In this document: one piece after another, positions 17,478 to 26,046 of the stretch | How positions within the stretch are numbered: the first letter of the stretch is position 1 | Layout of the letters: every line of letters begins with the position of its first letter | Notes under the pieces: generated by a model | The model's input: only the letters and a program-made list of their open reading frames with translations | Told to the model about the DNA's origin: nothing | The model's database searches: none | Made by a program: the position numbers and the translations under genes | Origin: an uncultured Verrucomicrobiota bacterium | Lineage (GTDB): Bacteria; Verrucomicrobiota; Kiritimatiellia; Kiritimatiellales; Pontiellaceae | DNA length: 50,738 nucleotides | Direction of reading: 5' to 3' | Assembly: GCA_913065005.1 (NCBI GenBank) | Contig: CAJYAJ010000005.1 | Location: 1-50,738, forward strand

Positions 17478-18478
17478 GTGTAGATGAGCGATTTATGCAG
17501 CTGGCCTTGGAGGCGGCTCGGCAGGGAGAGGGGCTCACGCGCCCGAATCCTCCGGTGGGTGCTGTGTTGGTTCGTGAAGAGGTGGTTTTGGCGACTGGAT
17601 GGCATGCGGTTGCAGGTGGTGATCATGCGGAGCGGGCGTGTTTGAATGCGGTTGCGGGTGAGGATTTATCAGGTTCAACGCTCTATATTACACTCGAGCC
17701 TTGTTCTACATATGGTAGAACGCCCCCTTGTTCTGCTTTCATTTTGGAACATCAACTTCAGCGGGTCGTTGTGGGCACATTGGATCCGAACCCGGTACAT
17801 GCGGGACGGGGTATTGAGCAGCTTAAAGAGTCGGGTGTTGAGGTTTCAGTGGGTGTGTGCGAAGAGGACGCGCGGTGCTTAATTGAACCCTTTGTTTCGT
17901 GGATGGTGCGGAGGCGTCCGTTTGTTACATTGAAATTAGCGGTGACGTTGGATGGTCGCATGGCGGATGCGGCTGGCTCATCGAAATGGATTAGTGGTGG
18001 GGCGGCTCGAGAATGGGTTCAAGGACTTCGGAGGAAGGTGGATGCTGTAATGGTGGGTGCGGAAACGGTTCGTCGAGATGATCCTAGTTTGTTGCCTCGT
18101 CCGGCGGAGGGGCGATCTCCTTGGCGAATTATTATGGGAGAAGATATTCCCGATGAGGCGTGCGTGGTTTCGGATGAGGCGGCAGATCGGACGTTAATCC
18201 GAACGGGTGAGTTGGGGCCGGTTCTGGCGTCGTTGGCTGCGGATTATGATGTAATGCATCTACTCTGCGAGGGTGGCGGGGGAGTGGCGGCTCAGTTGTT
18301 GGAAGCGAATTTGGTGGATGAATTAGTTATGATCGTGGCCCCGAAGATTTTGGGGGCGGATGGGCGTCCTTGCTTTAATTTTGTGGGCCGTTCGATGGAG
18401 TCGCTTTTTAAGGGGCGGTTGGTTGATTCGGAACGGTTGGGTGAAGATATGGTTATGCGAATTCGGTTTGGAGAGTAG
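17474..18478 (+). CDS. ribD: Bifunctional riboflavin deaminase / reductase
   Basis: 334 residues. N-terminal deaminase with zinc ligands H51 (HAE, catalytic E53), C77 and C86 (EPCSTYGRTPPC). C-terminal reductase with KLAVTLDGRMA, SKWISG, and LLCEGGGGVAAQLL. It carries out the two steps after GTP opening. ATG overlaps the nusB stop by four bases, and ribE begins two bases after its stop, so the block is translationally coupled. Slightly shorter than the 360-residue norm, in the reductase half, but no key motif is missing. Confidence 0.94.
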   Translation: MSVDERFMQLALEAARQGEGLTRPNPPVGAVLVREEVVLATGWHAVAGGDHAERACLNAVAGEDLSGSTLYITLEPCSTYGRTPPCSAFILEHQLQRVVVGTLDPNPVHAGRGIEQLKESGVEVSVGVCEEDARCLIEPFVSWMVRRRPFVTLKLAVTLDGRMADAAGSSKWISGGAAREWVQGLRRKVDAVMVGAETVRRDDPSLLPRPAEGRSPWRIIMGEDIPDEACVVSDEAADRTLIRTGELGPVLASLAADYDVMHLLCEGGGGVAAQLLEANLVDELVMIVAPKILGADGRPCFNFVGRSMESLFKGRLVDSERLGEDMVMRIRFGE

Positions 18479-18480
18479 AT

Positions 18481-19107
18481 ATGTTTACGGGCATTATTGA
18501 GCGAGTTGGACGTGTTGAACGGTTGGAGCGAAGCGGTGAATCGGGGCGGTTGGTTGTTTCGGTCTATCCGGAATTTGATCGGGCGATTGAATTGGGTGAG
18601 AGTATTGCGGTGAATGGCACCTGTTTAACGGTGGCGGCGATAGAGACCTCGAGTTTTGTGTTTGATGTGTTGGCGGAGACGTTTGATAAGACGAGTTTGG
18701 GTGAGCTTCAGTCGGGGGGGCGTGTGAATTTGGAGTTGGCGTTAGCTTTGGGAGCGCCATTGGGTGGACATTTGGTTTCTGGGCATGTGGATGAGACGGG
18801 TCGAGTGCTATCCGTTGAACAAGTGGATCGCGATTGGAAATTCCGTTTTTCCGTTTCTTCGGCTTTGTTGCCGCTGTTGGTTATGAAGGGATCGATTGCG
18901 ATTGATGGAACTTCTTTGACGGTGGCGGAACTTCATGAGGATGGATTTTCGGTTCATATTATTCCGCATACCTTTTCGGAAACGCTCTTTTCGGATTATG
19001 AGGTGGGCCGTTGTGTAAATTTAGAGGCCGATTTGCTGGGGAAATATGTGCAGCGAATTATGGAGTTGGGTGGTGGCTCGATTTATCGAGGTGATTCGGC
19101 GTCGTGA
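18481..19107 (+). CDS. ribE: Riboflavin synthase, alpha subunit
   Basis: 208 residues with the expected internal duplication of two barrel domains: MFTGIIERVGRV start, then SIAVNGTCLTVA in the first half and SIAIDGTSLTVAELHEDGF in the second, plus GGHLVSGHVDETG. It dismutates two lumazines to riboflavin and RibD/H substrate. It completes the riboflavin set in this operon; FMN/FAD synthetase (ribF) is not in the window. Its TGA overlaps the GTG of the next gene. Confidence 0.96.
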   Translation: MFTGIIERVGRVERLERSGESGRLVVSVYPEFDRAIELGESIAVNGTCLTVAAIETSSFVFDVLAETFDKTSLGELQSGGRVNLELALALGAPLGGHLVSGHVDETGRVLSVEQVDRDWKFRFSVSSALLPLLVMKGSIAIDGTSLTVAELHEDGFSVHIIPHTFSETLFSDYEVGRCVNLEADLLGKYVQRIMELGGGSIYRGDSAS

Positions 19108-19958
19108 ATCAGCGATCGGTATTAATTACGGGATGTTCTTCGGGTATTGGTTGGGCGGTGGCGGAGGAGATGGCGGCTCGGAATTGGCGCATTTTTGCGA
19201 CGGCTCGAAAACCGGAAGATTGGCAGCGTATTGAGGCTGAGGGTTGGAATGCGGTTGCTTTGGATGTGACTTCATCGGCTTCCATTGAACAGGCTGTAGC
19301 CACGGTATTGGATGCGACGGATGGCGCGTTGGATGGGGTGGTAAATAATGCGGGTTTTGGTATGCCCGGTGCGATTGAGGATTTATCTCGTGAAGCGATG
19401 CAGCTGCAGTTTGAGGTGAATCTTTTTGGAGCGGTTGAGTTGACGAATCGTTTGTTGCCTTCATTGCGAAAGCGGCCGCAGGGTCGGGTGGTATATATTA
19501 GCTCGTTGGTGGGTCGCATGTCGTTGCCGTTTATGGGGATTTATTCGGCGTCGAAGTTTGCATTAGAGGCGGTGGCAGATGCGCAACGAATTGAGCTTTC
19601 TATGACGCCGGTTCGGGTGGTTTTGATTGAACCGGGACCGATTGAAACTCGTTTTTCTGCGACCTGTGCACGAGTTGGTGAATCGGAGTTGGAGGCGGAT
19701 GGATCGCGATTTCGTTCGGCGTATGAACGCTATTTTAAGCAGCGTCGAGATGGGGGCATGAGCGAGGATCGATTTCGACTTCCTCCGGAAGCGGTGGCGA
19801 AGAAGGTGGCTCATGCGTTGATTTCGGATCGCCCGAAGGTTCGGTATCCGGTAACGCTACCGACGTATGTAGCCGATTTTCTGGTGCGATTTGTGCCGGT
19901 GAGTTGGCGAGATGCAGTGATGCAGCGGCAGGTGAAGAAGCGGTTTGGTTCTGATTAG
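19104..19958 (+). CDS. Short-chain dehydrogenase/reductase
   Basis: 284 residues, classical SDR. Nucleotide-binding TGCSSGIG (residues 8-15), NNAG, and catalytic S (ISSLVG) with YSASK. The N-terminal TGxxxGIG plus an Arg after the second strand (FATARKPEDW) suggests NADPH use. The C-terminal extension after residue 200 resembles SDRs acting on lipids or retinoid-like molecules, but the substrate cannot be told. GTG start overlaps ribE by four bases, so it is co-transcribed with riboflavin genes without an evident pathway link. Convergent with the TPR gene, sharing TTAG at the stops. Confidence 0.88.
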   Translation: MNQRSVLITGCSSGIGWAVAEEMAARNWRIFATARKPEDWQRIEAEGWNAVALDVTSSASIEQAVATVLDATDGALDGVVNNAGFGMPGAIEDLSREAMQLQFEVNLFGAVELTNRLLPSLRKRPQGRVVYISSLVGRMSLPFMGIYSASKFALEAVADAQRIELSMTPVRVVLIEPGPIETRFSATCARVGESELEADGSRFRSAYERYFKQRRDGGMSEDRFRLPPEAVAKKVAHALISDRPKVRYPVTLPTYVADFLVRFVPVSWRDAVMQRQVKKRFGSD

Positions 19959-21094
19959 CGCTGGCGCGCGGTTTCGATGTGGCTGAGCAGGACGGCGGCT
20001 CGTGCGTCTTGTTGGGTGGCGAGTTGTTGTGCTTCAGCTTCGGCTTGATCGAGTTGGTTGGCGCGATAATGCGCGAGGGCTAGCATATAGCGGGCGTTGG
20101 CAAAGGTGTTGTCTAGGTCGAGTGCTTTTTGGCAGGCGGCAGCGGTGGCGGTGAAATTGTTTAGATAGTAGTGCGCGAGACCGAGGTTGTAATAAGCGTC
20201 TCGTTGTTGCGGGTCTTGTTGGATGGCTTCACGAAAGAGGTTGATGGCATCGGTATATGCGTTGCTCTCTAGTTTTTCGGTGCCTTTTTGTATGAGGGAT
20301 CGCACTTGGGCTGGATGAAGTGTTTGTTCTGTTTGCGTGAGCTGAAGGGTTATTTCGTCGAGCATGGTTTGGGCTTGGGTGTGGCGCGGTGTTTCTTGGT
20401 TGCTGGAGGCTAGGTAGGTTGTTAAGTAGTTTTGAGCTGCTTCTAGATCGTTAAGATAGTTTTTGCTAATCATGGCGAGATTAAAATAGAGGGGGAGATG
20501 AGCTGGATTGACGTTGGTTCGTTGATCAAATTGCGCTCGAATGGCGGCTGGATCATCGCCGTTTTGGAGGCGAATGAGAGCGTGAGCGGTGAAGAGAGTG
20601 GGGTGGTTCAGCTTTTTATTTTGGGCGGCTTCTATTTGTTGGAGGGCTTCTGGGAGGGCTCCTTTTTGAAGATGGTAGAGTCCAAGAAGTGCGTGAATGG
20701 TTGGGTGATCTGGATTTTGATTTTGAAGGTTTTGGAGGACGAGGTTGGCTTCTTCCAGTTGGCCTGCATCGAGGAGGGAAACGGCTTGGTTGAAAAGAAG
20801 CGTGGTGGAGCTTCCTCCGAGTTCAATGGCTTTATGAAAGTGCTGGGCGGCTGCTTGGGGTTCATTGAGTTCCCAAAGAATTAGACCAAGTTGATTGGAG
20901 CGTTGAATTTTAGCCTTGATGGAAATGGTTTCTCTTAATGATTTTTCTAGCAGCGAGCGGGCTCGAATGAGATCTTGTTCTTGGAGTGCTTTTTGCGCTT
21001 TTTGATGTTCCCGATCACCCGCTTCATTTCCGCATCCTACGAAGAGTAGGAGGAGGGCGGTGAGACCTATAAAAGCATAGAGAATCGATTTCAT
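19955..21094 (-). CDS. TPR-repeat lipoprotein
   Basis: 379 residues. Signal peptide MKSILYAFIGLTALLLL with lipobox FVGC, so probably an outer or inner membrane lipoprotein. The rest is a series of tetratricopeptide repeats, for example NQLGLILWELNEPQAAAQHF, ALLGLYHLQKGALPEALQ and YNLGLAHYYLNNFTATAAAC. These form protein-binding scaffolds. ATG 21094 overlaps the yjbQ stop (ATGA) and follows AAAGGA; the frame extends seven codons further but that start is inside yjbQ. Rich in Gln, Ala and Asn, as expected for a minus-strand gene where the plus strand is G+T-rich. Confidence 0.85.
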   Translation of the reverse strand: MKSILYAFIGLTALLLLFVGCGNEAGDREHQKAQKALQEQDLIRARSLLEKSLRETISIKAKIQRSNQLGLILWELNEPQAAAQHFHKAIELGGSSTTLLFNQAVSLLDAGQLEEANLVLQNLQNQNPDHPTIHALLGLYHLQKGALPEALQQIEAAQNKKLNHPTLFTAHALIRLQNGDDPAAIRAQFDQRTNVNPAHLPLYFNLAMISKNYLNDLEAAQNYLTTYLASSNQETPRHTQAQTMLDEITLQLTQTEQTLHPAQVRSLIQKGTEKLESNAYTDAINLFREAIQQDPQQRDAYYNLGLAHYYLNNFTATAAACQKALDLDNTFANARYMLALAHYRANQLDQAEAEAQQLATQQDARAAVLLSHIETARQR

Positions 21095-21486
21095 GAGGGC
21101 GTTCCTTTCATCCATATTTGGCGGGTTCTAGGGCCGTCAAATTCGCAGAGATATACGCTTTGCCATGTGCCTTGTTGCATGCGTTTGTTTTCTACGAGTA
21201 GGGTTGCGGAAGATCCCATCATGCTGGCTTTTACATGGGCGGCACTGTTGCCTTCGGCGTGTGCATAGTTGTTTTCCCATGGGACCATGCGATCGAGAAT
21301 TTTTTCCATGTCGGCGGTTACATCTGGATCGGCATTTTCATTGAGGGTGATGCCGGCGGTAGTGTGGGGAATGAATAGGGTGAGAATGCCATTTATAAAA
21401 TCGTGTTCTTGGATGTATTGATTGACGAGGGAGTCCACGTTTATGAAGTCGGTTCTGGATGTTGTCTGTACATTAAATTGTTGCAT
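21091..21486 (-). CDS. yjbQ: YjbQ/UPF0047 family protein
   Basis: 131 residues, the family's normal length. Signature HTTAGITLNENADPDV (about residues 42-57), PWENNYAHAEGNSAAHVKAS and a C-terminal FDGPRTRQI. Conserved His residues form a metal-like site. YjbQ-type proteins have shown weak thiamin phosphate synthase activity, but the physiological role is unknown. It is the first gene of a two-gene unit with the TPR lipoprotein and is divergent from the CNNM genes. Confidence 0.92.
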   Translation of the reverse strand: MQQFNVQTTSRTDFINVDSLVNQYIQEHDFINGILTLFIPHTTAGITLNENADPDVTADMEKILDRMVPWENNYAHAEGNSAAHVKASMMGSSATLLVENKRMQQGTWQSVYLCEFDGPRTRQIWMKGTPS

Positions 21487-21614
21487 TTCCCTATCTTAGT
21501 TAATTCTATTTAGATTTGAAGCTGAAAGTATGGTGAGCATGGAAAAGGGATGAGAAGGCGTTGCGAATAGGCATTAAATGAGTATCTTAGTAGCTAAATT
21601 GGCGTGAGTTAACT
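21487..21614. other. Divergent intergenic region, yjbQ / CNNM genes
   Basis: 128 bases between divergent genes, expected to hold promoters for both. No convincing consensus pair was found. The plus-strand gene starts at ATG 21615 without a visible ribosome-binding site. Confidence 0.35.
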
Positions 21615-22874
21615 ATGGAATCGATTGAGTGGAATTGGATATTGGGCTGGATAGTCTTGTTGTTTCTATCGGCTTTCTTTTCGGGTTCTGAGACGGCTCT
21701 TTTTTCTCTTCCGCGGGATCGAGTGGTGGAATTGCGTCGAGGTTCGGTTTCATTGTCGCGGCTATTGGATGTGCTTGATAAAAATCCGAGTGGGTTGCTG
21801 GTGGCGATTTTATTCGGCAATTTAACGGTTAATATTCTTTTCTTTTCGATGAGTACGGTATGGGCGTATCGCACGGTTGCTATGTGGGGTGCGGGTGGGC
21901 AGGTGCTTATAGGATTAGGGGTGTTGATTAGTATTTTATTGGTGGGTGAGATGATTCCGAAGGCGATTGGTATCAGTTTTCCTGAGGCGGTCGTTCGCTC
22001 GGTGGCGCGTCCTTTGCGACATTGGTTTCATCTGTTAGGCCCTCTTCGGCATGGATTGGAAAAGGTAAGCGGTTGGATGATGCCGCCGCATCGGCCGTTG
22101 GATTTGCATCCGGATGAGTTGAAGTTGTTGATTGATTCTACGGTGGGAGGTCAGGGGTTCGGTCGGCAGGAAAAAGCGATTGTGGAAGAGATTATGAATC
22201 TGCCGGAGGCGCGGGTGCGAGCATTGATGGTGCCTCGTGTGGAACAGACGTTTTGGAATGGCGATTGGTCTGTTGAGAGGGCGTTGGCTTTTATGATGGA
22301 GCATCCGATGGAGGTTGTGCCGGTTTATATGCATCAGGAGGAGCAGCTAGCAGGGTATGTGGAGGTGAGTGTTCTGTTTGCAGAATCTAGAAAAGAGCGG
22401 GCGTTGATTGAGCTGGTTGAGCCGTTAATTTTTGTTCCGGAAACGATGCGGGCGGATCGGATGCTAGAACTGTTTATGGATCAGTCGGTGCGTATGGCGG
22501 CGGTAGTGGATGAGTATGGCGGATTGGCCGGAACGCTGACGGTTGAGGATTTATTGCAGGAGGTAGTAGGGGAGTTTGATGCGCAGGAGATGCCGGCGGT
22601 GGAGGCATTGGGGGAGTCGATGTATCGGTTAGAAGGCCGTTTGAGTGTTCGCGAGTGGCGTGATTTATTTATGGGTTATATTCCGGCGCAGGCGGTGGAT
22701 GAGTTAGCGCTTGATACGGTAAGTGGGTTGGTTATTTCTTTGTTAAAACGGATTCCGCAGGTGGGCGATCGGGCGCGGTTGGGCAACCTTTGCTTTACGG
22801 TTGAACAGGTTCGTTCGAATCGAATCGAGTCGGTTTTGTTGGAGTTAGATGTGGGAGTGGATGAATCGAAATGA
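21615..22874 (+). CDS. CNNM/CorC-type membrane protein with CBS and CorC_HlyC domains
   Basis: 419 residues. CNNM membrane domain (about residues 10-170, SAFFSGSETALFSL, with LVGEMIPKAIG), CBS pair (about 200-325, ending VVDEYGGLAGTLTVEDLLQE) and CorC_HlyC domain (about 335-415). Members are linked to magnesium or cobalt efflux and to membrane stability; older annotation as hemolysin is misleading. It has all three modules and overlaps the second CNNM gene by ATGA. Confidence 0.9.
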   Translation: MESIEWNWILGWIVLLFLSAFFSGSETALFSLPRDRVVELRRGSVSLSRLLDVLDKNPSGLLVAILFGNLTVNILFFSMSTVWAYRTVAMWGAGGQVLIGLGVLISILLVGEMIPKAIGISFPEAVVRSVARPLRHWFHLLGPLRHGLEKVSGWMMPPHRPLDLHPDELKLLIDSTVGGQGFGRQEKAIVEEIMNLPEARVRALMVPRVEQTFWNGDWSVERALAFMMEHPMEVVPVYMHQEEQLAGYVEVSVLFAESRKERALIELVEPLIFVPETMRADRMLELFMDQSVRMAAVVDEYGGLAGTLTVEDLLQEVVGEFDAQEMPAVEALGESMYRLEGRLSVREWRDLFMGYIPAQAVDELALDTVSGLVISLLKRIPQVGDRARLGNLCFTVEQVRSNRIESVLLELDVGVDESK

Positions 22875-23854
22875 GTGTTCTTTTTCTGCTGCTAGTTGGA
22901 TTCATTTTATCGGCTTTTTTCTCGGGTGTGGAGACGGGAAGCTATTCATTGAATCGCATTCGTTTACGGCATGATGTTCGCGAAAAAGAGCGATCGGCGT
23001 TGCGATTAGAGGCGTTACTAGCGCATCCCCATCGGTTTATTTTTACGATGTTGATAGGCAATAATTTGGCGATCTATTTAGTTTCTCAACAGACCACTCA
23101 ACTCTATCTAAACCGGGGTATGCAATCGGATTATCTGTGGGGGGGCTTCCTTCCTTGGAACGCAGAAACGGCGGCCACCGTTACGTTGATGATTCCGCTC
23201 TTTTTATTGGCAGAGATGGGACCGAAGAATTTATTTCGGACGAATGCCGATCGATTGATGCGCGGGTTATCGGTGCCGATGCAGATGGTTTCATGGATGA
23301 TTTTTCCGTTGGCGTGGCCACTCGAGCGATTTTTCCGTCTTTTTTTGCGAGATGAGCAGATGAGGCAGTCGGGTTGGGGGGGCTATTCGAAGGTGATGTT
23401 GATGGAGCAGTTGGCGGAGGGGCGGCAGCGGGGTGTGATTAGTTCGTATCAGTCGCGAATGATGGATCATGTGATTGCGATGCATCAGTTGCCTGTGCGG
23501 TTGTTGATGCGTTCGGTTAAGAAAAGTTTAACGTTACCGGAAGAGGCGACGGTTGGGGATTTGAGAAGGGCGGTGGGTCGGCGGTCGGGGTCGGAGCTTT
23601 TTTTGATGAAGCAGCATCAGGTGGTTGGAATTGTTGGATTGCAGGAGGTAATCGCGCGGCAGCTTCCGGATGAGGCTCCTTTGCGGCCGTTGGCGCAGGA
23701 TGCGCTTTCGATTGAGATGGGGCGGAATGTTAAGTCGGCGTTTTATCGGTTGCGAAATAATCCGCGTCATGTGGCGGCGGTGGTGGATGGGCGAGGGCAT
23801 TTGGTCGGAAGCATTCGGATTGATGATATTGCGCGCTATATTGCTAAACGATGA
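22871..23854 (+). CDS. Second CNNM-family membrane protein, without CorC_HlyC domain
   Basis: 327 residues. CNNM membrane domain (SAFFSGVETGSYSLNRIR, then MLIGNNLAIYL and LLAEMGPKNLF) followed by one degenerate CBS pair ending VDGRGHLVGSIRIDDIARYI. No CorC_HlyC domain follows. Its four-base overlap with the previous CNNM gene suggests the pair forms a heteromer, but this is inferred from layout only. Confidence 0.87.
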   Translation: MSVLFLLLVGFILSAFFSGVETGSYSLNRIRLRHDVREKERSALRLEALLAHPHRFIFTMLIGNNLAIYLVSQQTTQLYLNRGMQSDYLWGGFLPWNAETAATVTLMIPLFLLAEMGPKNLFRTNADRLMRGLSVPMQMVSWMIFPLAWPLERFFRLFLRDEQMRQSGWGGYSKVMLMEQLAEGRQRGVISSYQSRMMDHVIAMHQLPVRLLMRSVKKSLTLPEEATVGDLRRAVGRRSGSELFLMKQHQVVGIVGLQEVIARQLPDEAPLRPLAQDALSIEMGRNVKSAFYRLRNNPRHVAAVVDGRGHLVGSIRIDDIARYIAKR

Positions 23855-23905
23855 TCGGGATGCTTTGTGGATTGCTTCTTTAGAAGAATGACTTATTCTC
23901 TGGGT

Positions 23906-24874
23906 ATGTCTAAGATTTCTCGTTCGACGTTTACAGTGGTTGCTCTTGCTGGTGTATGGGTTCCTTTTCATTCTGCTTTTGCAGGCTCGGGGTCGACGGT
24001 GGAGCTATCTGAGATTGCTCGACTCTATTCGATGCGAATGCAAATGGTTTCAAATAAGATTGTGTTGAAGAATCGGTATAACACGTTAGAGATTGAGGAA
24101 AATGGACGGCGGGCTTGGATTAACGATGTGATGTTTTGGTTGCATGAGCCTTGCCGTCGTTCGGGGCGGACTTGGGCGATTCGGAAAGCCGATTTTCAGT
24201 ATGGAATCGACCCAGTGCTTCGTTCGTATACGCATGCACCGAAGCGCACTCCAATGGTGGTGGTGATTGATCCGGGGCATGGTGGAAAAGATAGTGGTGC
24301 GGTGGGATTGAAAAAGGTATTTGAGAAGCAGCTGGTATTGGATATTTCGTATCGGATGAAGAATCTTCTCGAGTCGCATGGGTTCAAGGTGGTTATGACG
24401 CGGAGTGGAGATCAATACCCTTCGTTGGATGATCGGGTGGATTTGGCGCGGAAGGTGAAGGCGGATCTATTTTTGAGTATTCATGCGGATGGAGCAGCTT
24501 CATCCGCTGCACATGGGGTGGAGACGTTTATCACAACGGCGGCAGGATTTGATTCAAGTAATCATTATGGCAAGGGCGGTGATCGGTCGTCGGTATTAAA
24601 TAATCGATATGATGCGGCGAATGCGATGTTGGGGTATGCGGTTCAGAGTAATTTATTAAAAATGAGTGGTCGAAGTGATCGAGGCGTGCGACGGGCGCGG
24701 TTTGCGGTGATCAAAAAGGCGCCATGTCCGGCGGCGTTGGTAGAGTGTGGGTTTTTGACGAATCCGGAAGAGGAGCGTTTGTTGAGAACGGAGGCTTATC
24801 GATCGCGGGTTGCTCAAGGGATTGTGAATGGGGTTCGTGCGTATCGCACTCTGGTTTCTCGCGCAAAGCGTTAA
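23906..24874 (+). CDS. N-acetylmuramoyl-L-alanine amidase (Amidase_3)
   Basis: 322 residues from ATG 23906. Signal peptide MSKISRSTFTVVALAGVWVP followed by FHSAFA, so exported. The C-terminal catalytic domain has the Amidase_3 zinc site: VIDPGHGGKDSGAVG (first His), FEKQLVLDIS (Glu), SIHADGAA (second His), and CGFLTNPEEERLL near the end (catalytic Glu). It cleaves the amide between muramic acid and peptide, usually in daughter-cell separation. Earlier in-frame starts exist at 23867 (GTG) and 23888 (ATG). The stop shares four bases (TTAA) with the convergent lptF stop. Confidence 0.9.
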   Translation: MSKISRSTFTVVALAGVWVPFHSAFAGSGSTVELSEIARLYSMRMQMVSNKIVLKNRYNTLEIEENGRRAWINDVMFWLHEPCRRSGRTWAIRKADFQYGIDPVLRSYTHAPKRTPMVVVIDPGHGGKDSGAVGLKKVFEKQLVLDISYRMKNLLESHGFKVVMTRSGDQYPSLDDRVDLARKVKADLFLSIHADGAASSAAHGVETFITTAAGFDSSNHYGKGGDRSSVLNNRYDAANAMLGYAVQSNLLKMSGRSDRGVRRARFAVIKKAPCPAALVECGFLTNPEEERLLRTEAYRSRVAQGIVNGVRAYRTLVSRAKR

Positions 24875-25953
24875 CGCATGCGCCGAATCAATAGGCTTCC
24901 GATCAGGATGAAGAGAAGGGTGGGGCTCCAACAGCCTATCCAGGGTTCAATCCATTGCGTGCGGGCTAGATATTCGGTTAGAAATTGGGTTCCGTAGTAG
25001 CCAAAGAAAAGGGTGATGGCGAGTAGGGTGCCTACCAATGCCCCGCGTCGACCGGTGTGGGCGCCTACGGGGATGCCAAGCAGGACGGCAAGTAGGCAAC
25101 TAAAGGGGGTGGCTAGTTTGTGATGGAGGTCGACGTTGTACCCTGCGAGTGTTTCAGTAGATAAAAATTGATGGGTTTGGATGTAGGCGTTGAGTTCGAT
25201 GGCTGAGAGATGAGCGGTGTCTTTTGATTCCCCTAAAAAATCTTCGGGAATTTCGGGCAGGGATCGCATTTCAAGAATCTGAAAAGATTCAGCGGGTCCG
25301 AGTAAATTATTTCGTTCGTTGAAGGCTTGAAGGGTTCCTTCTTCAAACCACCAGCGTTGATCTAGCCAGTAGGCTTTTTTGGCGGTGATTTTTTTTGCAT
25401 CGGTTCCGTCAGATCGTTGTTGACGTAAGGTTACGCCTTGAAGCGTGTAGCCGCGGGTGTCCATTTTTTCAATAAACCAGGTGTGGCCAACGGTTGGATT
25501 ACGATAGGGAATGTTTTCAAGTTGGGGGCGGATGTCGGTATCGTGCTCTTGCTGGAGGAGTTCATGGGCACGGTAGCTATAGCGTGGGCTCATCCATTCG
25601 TTTATGAGGGAGGTGGCAAGAAGGCAGCTAAAGGCAATCCAGAGATAGGGTTGCATGAGGGAATGAATACCGATTCCGCTGGCTCGCATGGCAGTGATTT
25701 CGCTGTGACGAGTTAATTGGCTTAGACTGTAGAGCGTGGCTAAGAGAAGGCAGATGGGTATGATGATGACGATCATACTGGGCAATTGCCAGCTGTAGTA
25801 GGTGGCTATGGTTTTGGCCGATGTGCGGTACCGATAAAAATCTTCTCCCATATCCATTAAGTCGGCGATGATGAATAGCAGACTGAATGCGAGTAGCAGG
25901 AAAAATAGAGGCTGCAGCATATGATTAAAAAGATGTCGAAAGAGTATTTTCAT
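24871..25953 (-). CDS. lptF: LptF/LptG family LPS export permease
   Basis: 360 residues. YjgP/YjgQ family: an N-terminal membrane cluster (residues 13-33, 56-78), a periplasmic beta-jellyroll-like middle (about 130-260), and three C-terminal membrane segments. In Lpt systems LptF and LptG form the inner-membrane channel, with LptB as ATPase. Only one permease gene is here, so F versus G assignment is tentative. The longer frame starts with TTG; ATG 25953 is preferred. It is divergent from zwf with about 93 bases between. Confidence 0.82.
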   Translation of the reverse strand: MKILFRHLFNHMLQPLFFLLLAFSLLFIIADLMDMGEDFYRYRTSAKTIATYYSWQLPSMIVIIIPICLLLATLYSLSQLTRHSEITAMRASGIGIHSLMQPYLWIAFSCLLATSLINEWMSPRYSYRAHELLQQEHDTDIRPQLENIPYRNPTVGHTWFIEKMDTRGYTLQGVTLRQQRSDGTDAKKITAKKAYWLDQRWWFEEGTLQAFNERNNLLGPAESFQILEMRSLPEIPEDFLGESKDTAHLSAIELNAYIQTHQFLSTETLAGYNVDLHHKLATPFSCLLAVLLGIPVGAHTGRRGALVGTLLAITLFFGYYGTQFLTEYLARTQWIEPWIGCWSPTLLFILIGSLLIRRMR

Positions 25954-25995
25954 ACACGGGTGAAAGGTATCGTGAAAAGTGAGTGCTCGCAAGCG

Positions 25996-26024
25996 TTGAA
26001 AAAAAATCCTGATAGGCTTAGATT
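25996..26024 (+). promoter_or_regulatory. Possible zwf promoter
   Basis: TTGAAA (25996-26001), 17 bases, TAGATT (26019-26024), about 22 bases before the zwf ATG. The ribosome-binding site AAAGGAGAG begins at about 26034, near the predicted transcript start, so the leader would be short. Consensus fit only; no experimental basis. Confidence 0.4.
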
Positions 26025-26046
26025 GAAATTTCTAAAGGAGAGAAGT

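Noticed and set aside
25921-26046. Extended N-terminus of Zwf
   Set aside because: Overlaps the divergent lptF 5' end and its sequence is not like the family; ATG 26047 has a strong ribosome-binding site.
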